Shown: positions 35,611 through 47,452 of the stretch, piece by piece
Layout: every line of letters starts with the position of its first letter
Position numbering within the stretch: the first letter of the stretch is position 1
Assembly: GCA_905250075.1 (NCBI GenBank)
Contig: CAJNOP010000528.1
Location: 84,813 to 148,812, forward strand
Origin: Rotaria sp. Silwood1
Lineage: Eukaryota; Rotifera; Eurotatoria; Philodinida; Philodinidae
Direction: 5' to 3'
Length of the DNA: 64,000 bases
Notes under the pieces: model-generated
Database searches by the model: none
Told to the model about the DNA's origin: nothing
Seen by the model: only the letters and a program-made list of their open reading frames with translations
Program-made: the position numbers and the translations under genes

Positions 35611-36433
35611 TGGTCACCCAGCTCTCGTTCACATGAGCTGGAGATATATATATCAGCACTTTCACTCACCTCTTGCGAGCTGTGAGCCTGCACCTGTCAC
35701 ATACCTAATGATGAATAGAATTTTGACCAAAAGGAACTCAAAGTCGATCCAAATTTGCCAACCGGAATCCGTTTCGCATAATACTAATTGTGCAGTAAAA
35801 CCACTCCATAAAGTGACTCAATTACATCCAGTTAAGCCACACAGCTCAATCTTAGTACTTAAAGTAAAACTAAACTGCACACCTCTTAGCTTACCTCCTA
35901 ACCAAGCATCTCGTACACTGAAAATAAAATAGGTTCCATACGAAACTTATTATGGTTTCTATAAATGAAACGAACTCTAAACCATTTTCTGTTGTCGTTC
36001 GGTCCTACGAAATCCTTCAAAAGTTTCGTAATCTCCCATGAGCCCTTTTCGAGAGTTTAAGAATCTCTGGAAGGATTTCGTGCGTACGTTCGACAACGGA
36101 AAATGGTTTCAGATTCGTTTCAAGCATGGAAACCATTGTAACTTTCGAATGACACCTTTCTTTTTTCAATGTGCCACATTCAACACCAGTTAGTGGACAA
36201 CGTAAGAGTGCTGCTCTTCCAACAGCTTCACGGAAAAAGCCTAAATGCTTCTGACACCTTGTGGCCATTACCGACAGATATCCGTGGAACCATAAGCGAC
36301 ACTCGACGCACCTTACCCAGACAGCCCTTGAAAAATTAACAATACGAAACCTCGATAATCTTTGAATACTTATGGGTGCCGCACAAGGACACTCTTCAAC
36401 ATTCATTAGTAGCTGAACAGGAAAGCTCTTAAA

Positions 36434-36572
36434 GACTTATGGATATCTCGAAACGATAGGGCTGGACGACGTACAGATACCTCCATAGGGTTGCCCTGCA
36501 CCACCTATGGATACCCAAATAGGATAGCCCTTGATGACCTATGGGAACCTCTATAGGATAGGTCTTTATGAA
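36434..36572. repeat. Short degenerate tandem repeat (~34-bp unit, 4 copies)
   Basis: Successive units of the form CCTATGGATACCTC...ATAGGATAGCCCTTGATGA, diverged but aligned in register. No coding potential. Confidence 0.5.
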
Positions 36573-37379
36573 GAAGAGTTATTCCGGGAGATGAGCTTGT
36601 GTGGAAAGAACTGGTCAAAAAGTTCACCTTCTTTCAAAAGAGTTGTTCGATTAGATCAGCTCGTATGTATAGAGCTGCTGAAAAAGTTGAGCTTCTCTCA
36701 AAAGAACTATGCGAACGGCTTCTGGGAGAGAATCTAAAGCTGAACTGTCATATTTCTAGTTCCAGGCGTGAACACCCAAAAATACCGATTGTGAGTAGTC
36801 ATGTATGATATAGGTGGAAAGTTGGATTTGAAAGGAAGACCTATATGAATATCCACACAGAAGATGATTACCTGATAAGGTTTTGAGAGCCGCAGTTTTT
36901 CAAACGTTTTTGGCTCCGATATAAATTTGAAATGGAGGATTTGACTAGCATGCATTGGCAAACATGTACTGCCACTTGCTGCACACATTGCAAACCAATT
37001 TCCTTATAGGAACTAATCGGAAGAAAGTATTCGATTTTGAAAGTTAAAGCTCATCACAAGGTTTCCAAGAAACCAGTGTTTTTGACTTTTACTCATCTTA
37101 ATTTAAAGATTTCTCGGTCATTATTCATACTTGAGAACTCTAAATGATATTAAACTGAAGAAAAAAGACGCTGTGTAACATAACGAAATCCGATTTTCAT
37201 TTTGACATACTTTTTGAAAAAGCTATATTTATGTTCCTTGGGGTTTGCATAATTTTTGAGTTTTGTCAGAAAGCTTTAACAACATGTAAAAAGGCAGCTC
37301 TTGGTGAGTTGCAACGGCAAGTCTATAGATACAGTAGTTGTCTGCCGTCCACCGATGTGCTGCTCGTCGGTGCCACCGG
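36573..37379. other. No gene seen before the assembly gap
   Basis: AT-moderate sequence with short open frames only. The stretch 36680-36745 is an inverted relative of 33555-33630 (both encode EKVELLSKEL in one frame), so it is probably part of a dispersed repeat. Confidence 0.4.
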
Positions 37380-37479
37380 NNNNNNNNNNNNNNNNNNNNN
37401 NNNNNNNNNNNNNNNNNNNNNNNNNNNNNNNNNNNNNNNNNNNNNNNNNNNNNNNNNNNNNNNNNNNNNNNNNNNNNNN
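37380..37479. other. Assembly gap (100 N)
   Basis: Exactly 100 N characters, the usual placeholder for a scaffold join of unknown true length. Order and distance across it are therefore not proven by this sequence. Confidence 0.99.
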
Positions 37480-38553
37480 CAAATTTCTATGATTTAAAAT
37501 CTTAGTACAAAAGTTGTATCGATAGCCCTCTTGATGAAAAGATCTACAAGTCACAAGTTTATTTTCAAAGAAGGTAAAGAGTGTTATAGTTCATCCCTGA
37601 GAAAGGGATACTATCGAAACAAGTTCGAAAATGATATTCTGTATAAATTACATGGAATTTGAAGGATAATATTCACTTACGACAAATCATTCATTCAAAA
37701 TGCTAGTTTGATTTGAACAATTATGTTGTAAAAGTCAATAATTATATCGAGCGATGAATTTTAATAGAATCAACCTGATTTAATAATATGCTTGCAATAC
37801 TATGGAGCATTCTCGATACTTTTATAGAGAAAAGTAGTAACTTTACGCAAGTCCATAGTTTTTAGTCATCTAAAAGATCATAAGAGTTGGTCAAGAGATT
37901 TATGTCAGAGAGTGTCGCAAGAAACATGAAGCTGCAGAACATATGCTAAGTGATTATTAGTTCACAAATGGTTACAATTTGAACTCATTGAAATATTTTA
38001 ATGGAAAAACTATAATATAATATCAAAAAATAATAATCAGATAAGGACAAGTTTTAGATAGTTATAATGATTGTTCGAAACATTATATTAGATTTAATGA
38101 AATCATGAAAATCAACTATGATAAATGACACATAATATTTTGTAAAGAATCGATAGTGTGTCACTCTTCATTTTCAGTATTCAAGAATTCAGCTTTAAAT
38201 TAATTCATTCAAAACAACATTTTCATCGTCGATATATATGTTTTGCCGACACCCACATCGAGTCAATGTATGCAATGCGTTTTGACGCTGATGACACATA
38301 TACACATGGTAGAAACTTACCCATTATAATAACAACAACAACGTTATACAGCTTCTTTTATTTTTCGTTCGTTGCGGATGAGTGCTTTTCTGCTTTCCTA
38401 TACTTTGTATAACAGCATGTTTGATACATACGTGAGGGAGTCATTAAATAATAATAAAAAAAATAAGTAACATATGTCATAAATAAATAGTGGAGTCCTT
38501 GGTCCAAATAGCATTCATTTGAACACAGTATCAATTCGACAACTATACACAAC
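37480..38553. other. Upstream region of the ART-TPR gene
   Basis: AT-rich, no exon recognised. The last part carries the leader of the ART-TPR gene; an acceptor-like ACACAG lies 25 nt before its ATG. Confidence 0.4.
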
Positions 38554-40653
38554 ATGGCCCAAAAACAAACAACAGTTAATTACTGTATTGATGAAAAAAA
38601 ATCTGAAACTTTTCTTAGTCCTTCTAAGGACGCAACTGCTTCTTCCTCCTATGCTGGCTCATCTGTGACGACCAACATCAGACGCCGTATCGTACAAAAT
38701 TTTCTTCTCATTTGGCTAGACGCTAACATCGATGAACAGAACAAGGATTGGCAGAATTTAATCACCCATCTACGAAGCATTATAAATACTATACAACCAT
38801 TTCATAATGTTGATCGATGCATTGATTTTATTTCTCAAATTAAAGATGAAAAGGTCTTCATGATTGTCTCTGGTTCTCTGGGACAAACGACAGTGCCACT
38901 CATTCATGATATGTCTCAACTCGATTCTATCTATGTTTTCTGTAAGAACAAATCCTATCATAAACAATGGGCAATACAGTGGCCGAAAATTAAGGGTGTT
39001 TTTCGTCACATTGATCCCCTTTGTGAATTATTGTCACAAGATGTACGACAATGTGATCGAGATTCCATCCCAATAAGTTTTTCAGCTAATCAAAATCTGA
39101 ATCATCTCGATCAATCTTTCATGTATACTCAACTATTCAAAGAAATTCTAGTGGGAATCGATGACTACGATGAAAAATCGATTACAGAATTGGCTGCTTA
39201 CTGCCGAGTTCAATTCATCGAAAATCACAGTGAGTTGAAAAAGATTGAACAGTTCGAACGTGAATATTGTCTTCATACACCTATTTGGTGGTACACTTGT
39301 GACTGTTTTCTTTATCGGATGTTAAATCGGGCCCTGCGCACTCTAGAAGTAGACACCATACTCAAGATGGACTTCTTTATTCGTGATCTTCATCGACACA
39401 TTGAAAAACTCTACTTAGAACAATTGAACAATCATCATGCACCATTTACTGTCTACCGAGGTCAGGGATTGTCCACCACAGCTTTCAAAGAAATGATGCA
39501 ATCAACAGGAGGACTCATGTCGTTCAACAATTTTTTATCCACCAGTAAAAATCGAAAAGTTCCCAAACAATTTGCTAGAGATGCTCTAAAAACCCCTGAC
39601 ACAATTGGCATTCTCTTCAACATGACTATCGATCCAACTATCTCTTCTTCGGCTCCCTTTGCTCTTTTAGACAATGTGAGTTATTTCTCGAATGAAGAGG
39701 AAATTCTCTTTTCGATGAACACCGTCTTTCGCATTGGTGAAATCAAACAATTCGACAATAACGAACGATTGTGGTTGGTAGAACTCACTCTCACGAATGA
39801 CAACGATCCACAACTCGCTATTCTCACCGCACGGATGCGAGAAGAAACTTTTGAAGGATCTAAATGGCAGTATCGACTAGGGGAATTATTGATTAAACTA
39901 GGCAAGTTAGATAAAGCCGAAGAAGTTTATGAGTTGTTACTTGATCAAAAATCGAATCACAATGATAAAGCCCATCTCTATCACCAGCTTGGACGAATCA
40001 AAGACGAACAAGGTGAATATCAAGAAGCAATTTCATGCTATGAAAAAGCACTTAAAATCGATCAAAAACATCTCCCTCCAAACCATCCTGATTTGGCTGA
40101 TTCTTATAACAACATCGGTATGGTCTTTGACAACATGGGCGAGTACTCGAAAGCGCTTTCATTTCTAGAAAAAGCACTTGAAATGCGCAAAAGAATTCTT
40201 CCTTCGAATGATCCTGCTTTAGCTGCTTCTTACAACGACATTGGTTTGGTGTATAACAATATGGACGAATATTCTAAAGCATGTGCGTTTCACAAAAAAG
40301 CAATTGCAATACGACAAACAGCTCTTCCTCCGACTCACCCTGATTTAGCTACATCCTACAATAACATCGGTGAAGTATATTCCAAGATGAGAAAATACTC
40401 GAGAGCATTATCATCTTTCGAACAAGCGCTTGATATACGCAAAAAAACTCTCCCTTCAGATCATCCTGATTTGGCTGAATCCTACAACAACATTGGTGAA
40501 ACTCATGACGAAATGGGCGAGTATTCAATAGCTCTTTCGTTTTACGAACGCACTGTTGAAATTGGACAAAAGTCATTACCTCCAAATCATCCTCGTTTGC
40601 AAGAGTATGAAAAAAATCTCCAATCTGTGAGAAAAAAATTGCAACTAACTTGA
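38554..40653 (+). CDS. Mono-ADP-ribosyltransferase fused to kinesin-light-chain-like TPR repeats
   Basis: Intronless 699-residue protein. Residues about 45-190 form an N-terminal alpha/beta domain of unknown role (VFMIVSGSLGQ, SIYVFCKNKSYHKQW). Residues about 290-430 are an arginine-type ART (R-S-E) domain: VYRGQG with R302, FLSTS at 327-331, and an EEEILF block with E381/E383 as the E-x-E pair; all catalytic positions look intact. From about residue 435 come at least five TPRs of about 42 residues with the KLC signature (YNNIGxVxxxMGEYxKALSFxEKALEI, LPPxHPDLAxS). The fold should transfer ADP-ribose from NAD+ to protein, with the TPRs as binding scaffold. Such fusions are common in bdelloids. 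It lacks introns and is clearly richer in G+C than its neighbours. It is convergent with the next gene, 183 bp away. Substrate unknown. Confidence 0.88.
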   Translation: MAQKQTTVNYCIDEKKSETFLSPSKDATASSSYAGSSVTTNIRRRIVQNFLLIWLDANIDEQNKDWQNLITHLRSIINTIQPFHNVDRCIDFISQIKDEKVFMIVSGSLGQTTVPLIHDMSQLDSIYVFCKNKSYHKQWAIQWPKIKGVFRHIDPLCELLSQDVRQCDRDSIPISFSANQNLNHLDQSFMYTQLFKEILVGIDDYDEKSITELAAYCRVQFIENHSELKKIEQFEREYCLHTPIWWYTCDCFLYRMLNRALRTLEVDTILKMDFFIRDLHRHIEKLYLEQLNNHHAPFTVYRGQGLSTTAFKEMMQSTGGLMSFNNFLSTSKNRKVPKQFARDALKTPDTIGILFNMTIDPTISSSAPFALLDNVSYFSNEEEILFSMNTVFRIGEIKQFDNNERLWLVELTLTNDNDPQLAILTARMREETFEGSKWQYRLGELLIKLGKLDKAEEVYELLLDQKSNHNDKAHLYHQLGRIKDEQGEYQEAISCYEKALKIDQKHLPPNHPDLADSYNNIGMVFDNMGEYSKALSFLEKALEMRKRILPSNDPALAASYNDIGLVYNNMDEYSKACAFHKKAIAIRQTALPPTHPDLATSYNNIGEVYSKMRKYSRALSSFEQALDIRKKTLPSDHPDLAESYNNIGETHDEMGEYSIALSFYERTVEIGQKSLPPNHPRLQEYEKNLQSVRKKLQLT

Positions 40654-40836
40654 TATAGAATATTACAACGATGAAAATTTTCTTTAAGTTTAATTAAAAA
40701 AAAAAGGTACAATATTTTTGTTCAGAATTATATGTCAAATAATAATATATAAACACAACTAATAGAGAACCAATATTTACGTTTATACTTTTATGCCATA
40801 TTTTCAATTTCACCTACAAAAAAAAATAAATCAAAA

Positions 40837-43800
40837 TCATATCAAATATGTAAACATACGAGCAAGAGGCTTAAAGCCAAGTGTTCTAATTATTCTAGCT
40901 AAACATGGAATATCAGCTCGTGTTTGATTTAAAGCCCAATGTTCTAAACTTCTTAAACATCGTTCATGTTTTGATGGATATTGTTGTTCAATATGTTGAA
41001 TAATATCATTAGTTAACATTAATTCTCTTGCTAATTGTTTCCATATTCGAACACATTCATCACGTTGACAAATACGTATAAATGGTGCTCGTAATAATTT
41101 TAATTGTTCTAGAAAAAAAAAAAAAAAAAACATAAATTTAACAACCTTTTTTTTTTTTTTCTTTGCTTTCTATTTCATTTTATTTTACCATCTTTTGAAA
41201 ATGTTCCTTGTTCAGTACGTTTATCATCTTTAATTGATTGTAAATCTTGTGCTAAATCCCATCGATTTATATTCATTAAACCATGTATTAATAATAAAAC
41301 TTTATCTGATGAACGTGGTACACGTTTAAACCATGCAAATAACATATAATATGGTGCATCTTCATGATAATCATGTTCAATAGCTTCAATACGTATACGT
41401 GTCATTCCTAAACGACGTGCTAATCGACGCCATTCATCACCAACTAAACTTGTTGATATATCACGAAAGAGTGTTGGTGTTAAAACTCCTAAAATTAAAA
41501 AAACAACAACAACAACAACAACATATGAATAAATAAGTCATTAAAGAAATAGATTTTTTTTTGTTTTTTTTTACCTTCAGCAGTAAATGTTGTTAAACTT
41601 TTTTGTATAGGTGTTCGAATTTCTACAGGTGGTTTTGGTAAAGTAAGAAGTAATTCAGTAAGACAAATATCAGTTTCCTGCCAGTCTTGTTTAACCTTTA
41701 GCAGAAAAAGAAATGTCATTTAAATATAAATTTTCAATCTTTTATAATACTTACAATATCTAATTGTTGTTTTTTCTTTTCAATTTCTTTTATTCCATTT
41801 CGTAAAAATTTTTGTTTAGAATATATTTGTAAAAATCCATAATAATATGATGATAAATGTTGAGAATATTTATCTATTTCAATAATATTTGTTTCAAAAT
41901 AAAATGGAAAATATGTATTAAATGAAAATTGAACTAATTGTTGATGTTTATTTTTTGGTATAACATTACCACGAAAACGTAATTCTAATATTTGTCCTTC
42001 TTGTAAAATAATTTCTTTTATTTGTTCATTTTCAATTGAATAATTTTCTTGATGTATATCATTTTCAATTGTATCTAAACGTTGACTTGAACAACATACA
42101 ATACATATTTCATTTATATTTGTAAGACGACGACGAAAAAATAATGTTGCAGATCGTTGATTAAGTGTTTGTTCAAATAAACAAATAGTTGTTGATAATT
42201 GTTTTAATGACATTAATTGTTTATCATATCGTGCAACTATAATTCTATTATGTAAATATTGTATATTAGTAGTAATAATATCATGTGTTTTTGAATCAAT
42301 AAGTTGAATATCTGTATCAATATGCCATGTATTATCATTTGAACCCGAATATAGAAGTACAAGTCGTTCATTATTTAAATCTTTTGAAAAAGAAAATTTT
42401 TAGTTTTTTTTTTTTTTTTTTTTTTCTTCAACTAACCTTCACCAAGCATTGATTTAAAAATTAATTGTTGTTGTTGAACAATCATTTCTTGTTGAGATGG
42501 TTGACTAGGTGTAGGTGGTGGAGGAATATTTGTTTCATCATTTGATGTTGATATTATTTTTGGTGGTATTAATTTTTTTTTTGATTGTATTAATATTGGT
42601 AATGTAAATTGAATTGGTTTTAATAAATTAATTTCATCAAAATTAAGTTCAATTATAGGTCCAACAGTTAATAAACCTTGACATTCATGTGAAAAATTTT
42701 GTAAAAATTGTGTAAATATTGGTAAATCAACTGGTTGAATACATATATCAATAGTAAAATCATTTTGTGAAACATTTTTTGGCCAATGAAGTGTACAACG
42801 TGGATCAGCATTTGATAAATATCGACCAGATAATTGATTTTGTATAAATATTGTATCATGTTTTAAACGTGATACTACTGCACATATGGAAGATTCATTT
42901 AATTTACATTCAACAAAACGTTTTTCCTTAAAAAAAAATGAAAAGAAATTTTTCTTTTTCATTATAAATATAATATTTATTTTAAACTTTATGAATATCA
43001 AATATTGATTCATTAGTTTGAGTTGATATCCATATACCATTCGATTGACGAATTTTAATAACATTTTCACGATGAGTCGATCGTTTAAATATATATGGAA
43101 TAGCAAGTATAATAAATTTTTGATCATTTGTCTATGATTTATAAATAAATGTCAAAAGAACAAAAAAAAAAACAAATCCTACAGTTAAATCAAATTTGAT
43201 ATTTATTGGTGTACTTATAAGTTCTTCTTGATTATCAAGTAAATTTTCTGTTTCACTAACAGTTAAATATTTAATACTAATTGGCATTGAAGAAGCATTA
43301 GGTGAAGTTCGTATAATACATGATGGATATTGATTATCATTCATAAAACTGAACAAAAAAAAAAGAAAGTAATTCAATCATATATATGACTACGATATTA
43401 AAATAGAAAATATTACTCGCGTATGAGCCAATTAGCATATTCATCTTCATGTGGATGAATTTTTGTCATTGCTAATAAACGTTCTTGTTCTTGTTGTTTT
43501 TCTTGAAGTTCCTGAAAAACAAAACTTTGATTTTTTTTTTTTTTGTTGTTCTAGTCATTTCATACTTTCAATCGTTGTCGTTCTTGTTCTAATCGTGCAC
43601 GTCTTTCAGATTCTTCAGCACGATTTTTTTCAATTTCTTGCTGTTTGATTTTCATTTCAAATGCTTGTTGTACTAATTCATCATTAGCATGTTTTTCTAT
43701 TTCATTTGCTTTATTTAATACTATTCGTGTTTCTAGTTGTAATTGTACAGCAGCTGCTCGACATTCTAATGCTTCAGCATTCAATTCCATTAGTTTAGCT

Positions 43801-44164
43801 CGAATGTCAACATCATCACCTTTGCACAATATATATATATGTTAATTAAAAGTTTTTAGTTCTGGAGGGGGGAAAAAAAAGTACCTGATTGTTGTTGTTG
43901 TTCAAGTTGTAATTTTTGTTCACTATTAGAACGTAAAATTTCATTAATATCAGCTAAAGATTTTTCAAATTGTTGTAATTGTTTTAAAATATGTTGTTGA
44001 AATTTTCCAGTTTCTTTTAATGAGTCTCTTGATACAGTTATTATTGAACATAATTTATTCATATCATAATTTTGATTTATTTTATTATGTCGAAGATCAG
44101 TTATTTCACGAGATAGATCATCTAATGGTTTATCAAGCATTGTTGTTGTTGTGGTTGTCATCAT
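40837..44164 (-). CDS. Coiled-coil / ZU5-like / double death-domain protein (DTHD1-like)
   Basis: Ten exons: 44164-43885, 43819-43566, 43511-43417, 43348-43183, 43131-42988, 42926-42437, 42380-41755, 41695-41575, 41488-41189 and 41108-40837. They sum to 2,748 nt, or 915 residues. Order: a poly-Thr start; Gln/Glu-rich coiled coil (LKQLQQFEKSLADINEIL, EMKIKQQEIEKNRAEESERR); a beta-rich section with ZU5-like blocks (PRCTLHWPKNV, VGPIIELNFDEINLLKPI); a Pro-rich linker; a long middle region; then two tandem death-domain-like helical bundles (GDEWRRLARRLGMTRIRIEA... and VRIWKQLARELMLTNDIIQH...). ZU5 plus death domain recalls DTHD1 and UNC5/ankyrin-type adaptors, so a signalling scaffold is likely. 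The ATG is 21 nt after a TTTTTAG acceptor-like site. The DTHD1 assignment is tentative; the domain reading is firmer. Confidence 0.7.
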
Positions 44165-44765
44165 TATGTATTTTTTTATTTTCGACTAAAAAGAAGTGAA
44201 CAATATTATAAAAAAAATATTTCTTTTTTGTCATACTCGAAAGTACATACATACTCAATATAATGAAATTGAGAAGTTGTTACGACAACAATAATGTCGA
44301 TAGTGTCTCATACTTTTTTTTTTCTCTTATTGTTTCTATGAGAGATGCAAAAAATGATTGTTTTTTTTTATGAATAAAGAAAAAAAAAGAGACAGAGAAG
44401 ACGTAGTGTTGAAGCCCTTTTTTTTTCTTCTTTTTCGTATGCCTGACTTGCAAATAATTTAGAATATGTCAATATGAGATCCATTGTAATCATCCGAGTA
44501 TACGTGTCATATATATATATATATATGGCACCTTTAAGTGTGAAACTTAGAAACTCTGTTGTTAAGATAATCTTATAAAAACAACAATAAACATATTCGA
44601 TTCAAAGTAAATAAATATTTCATTGTTTTTTCTTTTTCTTTTTTATCGTAATTGAGTAAAAGAATTAAATATTTATATGAATTCTTCTTAAAAGAGAACA
44701 TATTTGAAAAAATTCTACATTAAAAGTATATATTATTTGATAAGAAAAAAAAAATCGAATAATAA
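44165..44765. other. Intergenic, no gene seen
   Basis: AT-rich, with an AT microsatellite at about 44508-44526. It contains the 5' region of the death-domain gene and the 3' UTR of the next receptor gene. Confidence 0.45.
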
Positions 44766-46762
44766 TTATGTTGTTGATTGTGATGTTAATAATGAATCTC
44801 GATGTGGTTCAAATAATTTTGGTATTTGTAAAAGCATAGATATTGTACCAATAGATGTAATAATAAGAAAAATAAATAAATGAATACGATCTAATACAAG
44901 TGAAATATATTTCCAATCATTATAAACCTTGAAAAGACAAAAAAAAAAGAAAAAAACTTAATTTTTGTTTTTTTTTACTTCTACACTTACTTTCATTTCT
45001 TCTGTATCACCTTGAATTTTTTTCGATAAATATTTAATATCATTTGATACTTCTAAAAATTGTTCAATTAAATAATTCATTTCATTAGATAAATCAATTT
45101 GATGATTTCTCATTTTTCGTATTAATATTGGAGAATTTATAGATAATATACGTTTTTGACGTATATGTATATTATCATATGGTTTATTTAAAAATAAACA
45201 TGTTGGTAATGCATGTAAAAAAATTATTTTCATCCAATATGGTACAGGTGTTAATATTGATGTACGATGATGATTTAAATATAATGATAAAACAGATAAA
45301 AATACTGTTAATAAATTCATTATAAATGTAAACATTAAATATTTTGATATTAATGGAATACTTAATGATGTTGATGGAAGAATTTTTGATATAAGTAACA
45401 TAAAAAATACTAATGAAACAAGTATTGATGTACAAAGCATCATTTTTTCTGCTGCATCACTTGGTAAACAAAATAATGTTATACTTAAAAGAGAAATCAT
45501 CATTGTTGGTAAAATTAAATTTATTGTATAAAATAAAGATTTACGTCGAATGACTAAAAAAACAAAAAAACCAACTACCAAAAAGAAATTAGATGATAAT
45601 AAATTAATTTACTCATAAAAAACACCATTTCAGATCGAGTTTCATATGGTGATTCAGATGATTGAATAGTACGAATTTCAGCTGGAGCATCAATTAATGT
45701 CCATATACCCGATGGAACATAATCAGATAATTCCATTGAATTTGCAGTTGCATACCAACCTAAGAAAATTTTATCATTAAATTAATGAAGTGAAGAAGAA
45801 AAAAAAAAACAAAACAACAAACCAAAACGAACTTGAGAAGCACTACGACCACTAGTACCAAATCTTAATTCACATTTTTGTTCATCTATAAAAATATCCA
45901 TAAAAAAAAAATTAAAAAAAAACTATGATCAGTATACCAAATGGAAAATATTCTACATTGATTGTCTAGAAAAATATTAAAAAAAAAACGAAATTTGAAA
46001 TTTAGTTATTTAACACAATAAACCTTACACAAGTCAATTTATAAATTGCTGGTGGTATCCATTGAATATGTCCATCTGAAGAAATGACCGTATTCGATTT
46101 ATAACTTACTTCATAATTACCTTAAATTTATTCTATTAAATATCAAGGCAAAAAAAAGAAAAAATTTTTTTGTAATATTTTACCATCGCCATTACTAAAC
46201 AAAAAAAACAAAAATTAAAATTTACGAAATACAAAAACATATATGTAAATTCTTACTTAAACAAAACTAAATCTGGTGTCCAAACTTGTCCTGGTGGTAC
46301 ACGAATACTATCAAGACGACCTAAATATTTAATAGATTAATATCTAATTCTTTTATTTTTTATTTTTTTTTATAGATTTGAACAAACCAAATCGATCAGG
46401 ATTCCATTTCATTTGATAATCATACCAACGAAGTTGTAACCATACATTAACTTTAACAATTTGTTCTTTTTCATAAACATTTATTATTTGTGCTAATGTT
46501 AAACCAAAATAAACATCTAATGGTTCACTTGAATTATAAATAGGTGTTATAAGTGGATTATATTGAGATTGTCTACCAAATAAAATATTCATTAAATTTT
46601 CTTCTTGTATATTCACTCCTGTATATAGATAAATAAATAAAGAAGAAGAAAAATAAAAAACAAACATTTATTATCAATATTTATTAATAGAATTATTATT
46701 CTTTTACCATTTATTTTAATAATTATACAATTAAATATGAAAAAATATATAAGATAAAACAT
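44766..46762 (-). CDS. Nicotinic-type Cys-loop receptor subunit 1, divergent non-alpha
   Basis: Ten exons: 46762-46708, 46618-46388, 46320-46257, 46194-46184, 46120-46029, 45965-45938, 45885-45823, 45759-45613, 45553-44991 and 44927-44766. They give 1,416 nt, or 471 residues. One exon is only 11 nt. Order: signal peptide; ligand-binding domain with [14 protein letters not shown] and [13 protein letters not shown]; Cys-loop [15 protein letters not shown] (13 residues between cysteines); M1 after [17 protein letters not shown]2 with [20 protein letters not shown], where AEK replaces the usual GEK; M3; a cytoplasmic loop with amphipathic helix; M4. The vicinal Cys pair of loop C is absent (SPYETRSEM instead) and the loop-B tryptophan block (GSWTY) is also lost, so it probably cannot form the principal face of an acetylcholine site. 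Neighbour subunit 2 is in the same orientation. Confidence 0.87.
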
Positions 46763-47452
46763 TATTTAATTGATAGTTAAAAATACGAACAAAGATGAAT
46801 ATTTAATAGTTGAAAATGTAATAAGGAAATCGAGAAAATGAATAGGTCGGTTTTCTTTTCTTTTTTTTTTTTTTTTTTTTTCTGCTATTCCTTCCGTCTC
46901 AATGATAATTTTACGTGACATGATGCAAAAAAAATTTCATAGTCTACTTCCTTATCAATAGTCGTTTGAATCAGCATGCGCGACAACTTTATTATTGTTA
47001 TCATTGTGTCATTCACGTACATATATATTGATCATTTAAATAATAACAACGATTGACAAGAAGAAAAAGAAAATAATAGAAGGACGTTCGCTTGACAGAA
47101 AACTTCTGAATACAAGTATCTCGATATTTGTAATTGTCTATTTTGTGGGACGAGAAGAAACATTAGCCTTAATATTTGCATGATTGAAGTGAGCGCAAAA
47201 AATTATGGTAATATGAAGACGACGACTAACCCGATTAGAAGGCAATTAATAAGAGATAACAAGACAGAGAGAGAGAGAGAAAAGAGCATTTGCAATCAGT
47301 CAATTCATTATGTAAAAACACAAATTTTTATATCGTTCACTATATTCAATAAAAAAAAAAACTTGTAAGTGATTGATTTTTGTTTATTTCCCGGAAAAGA
47401 AAAACAAATATTATATAAGCACCAAAAAAAACAAAAAAAAAGAAACAATTAA
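46763..47452. other. Intergenic between two receptor genes
   Basis: AT-rich with a T22-type homopolymer near 46859-46881 and a GA microsatellite at about 47267-47281. Promoter of subunit 1 and 3' UTR of subunit 2 are expected here; no exon seen. Confidence 0.45.

Noticed and set aside
37231..37554. Open frames spanning the N gap
   Set aside because: They are bridged only by unknown residues; no motif supports either side.
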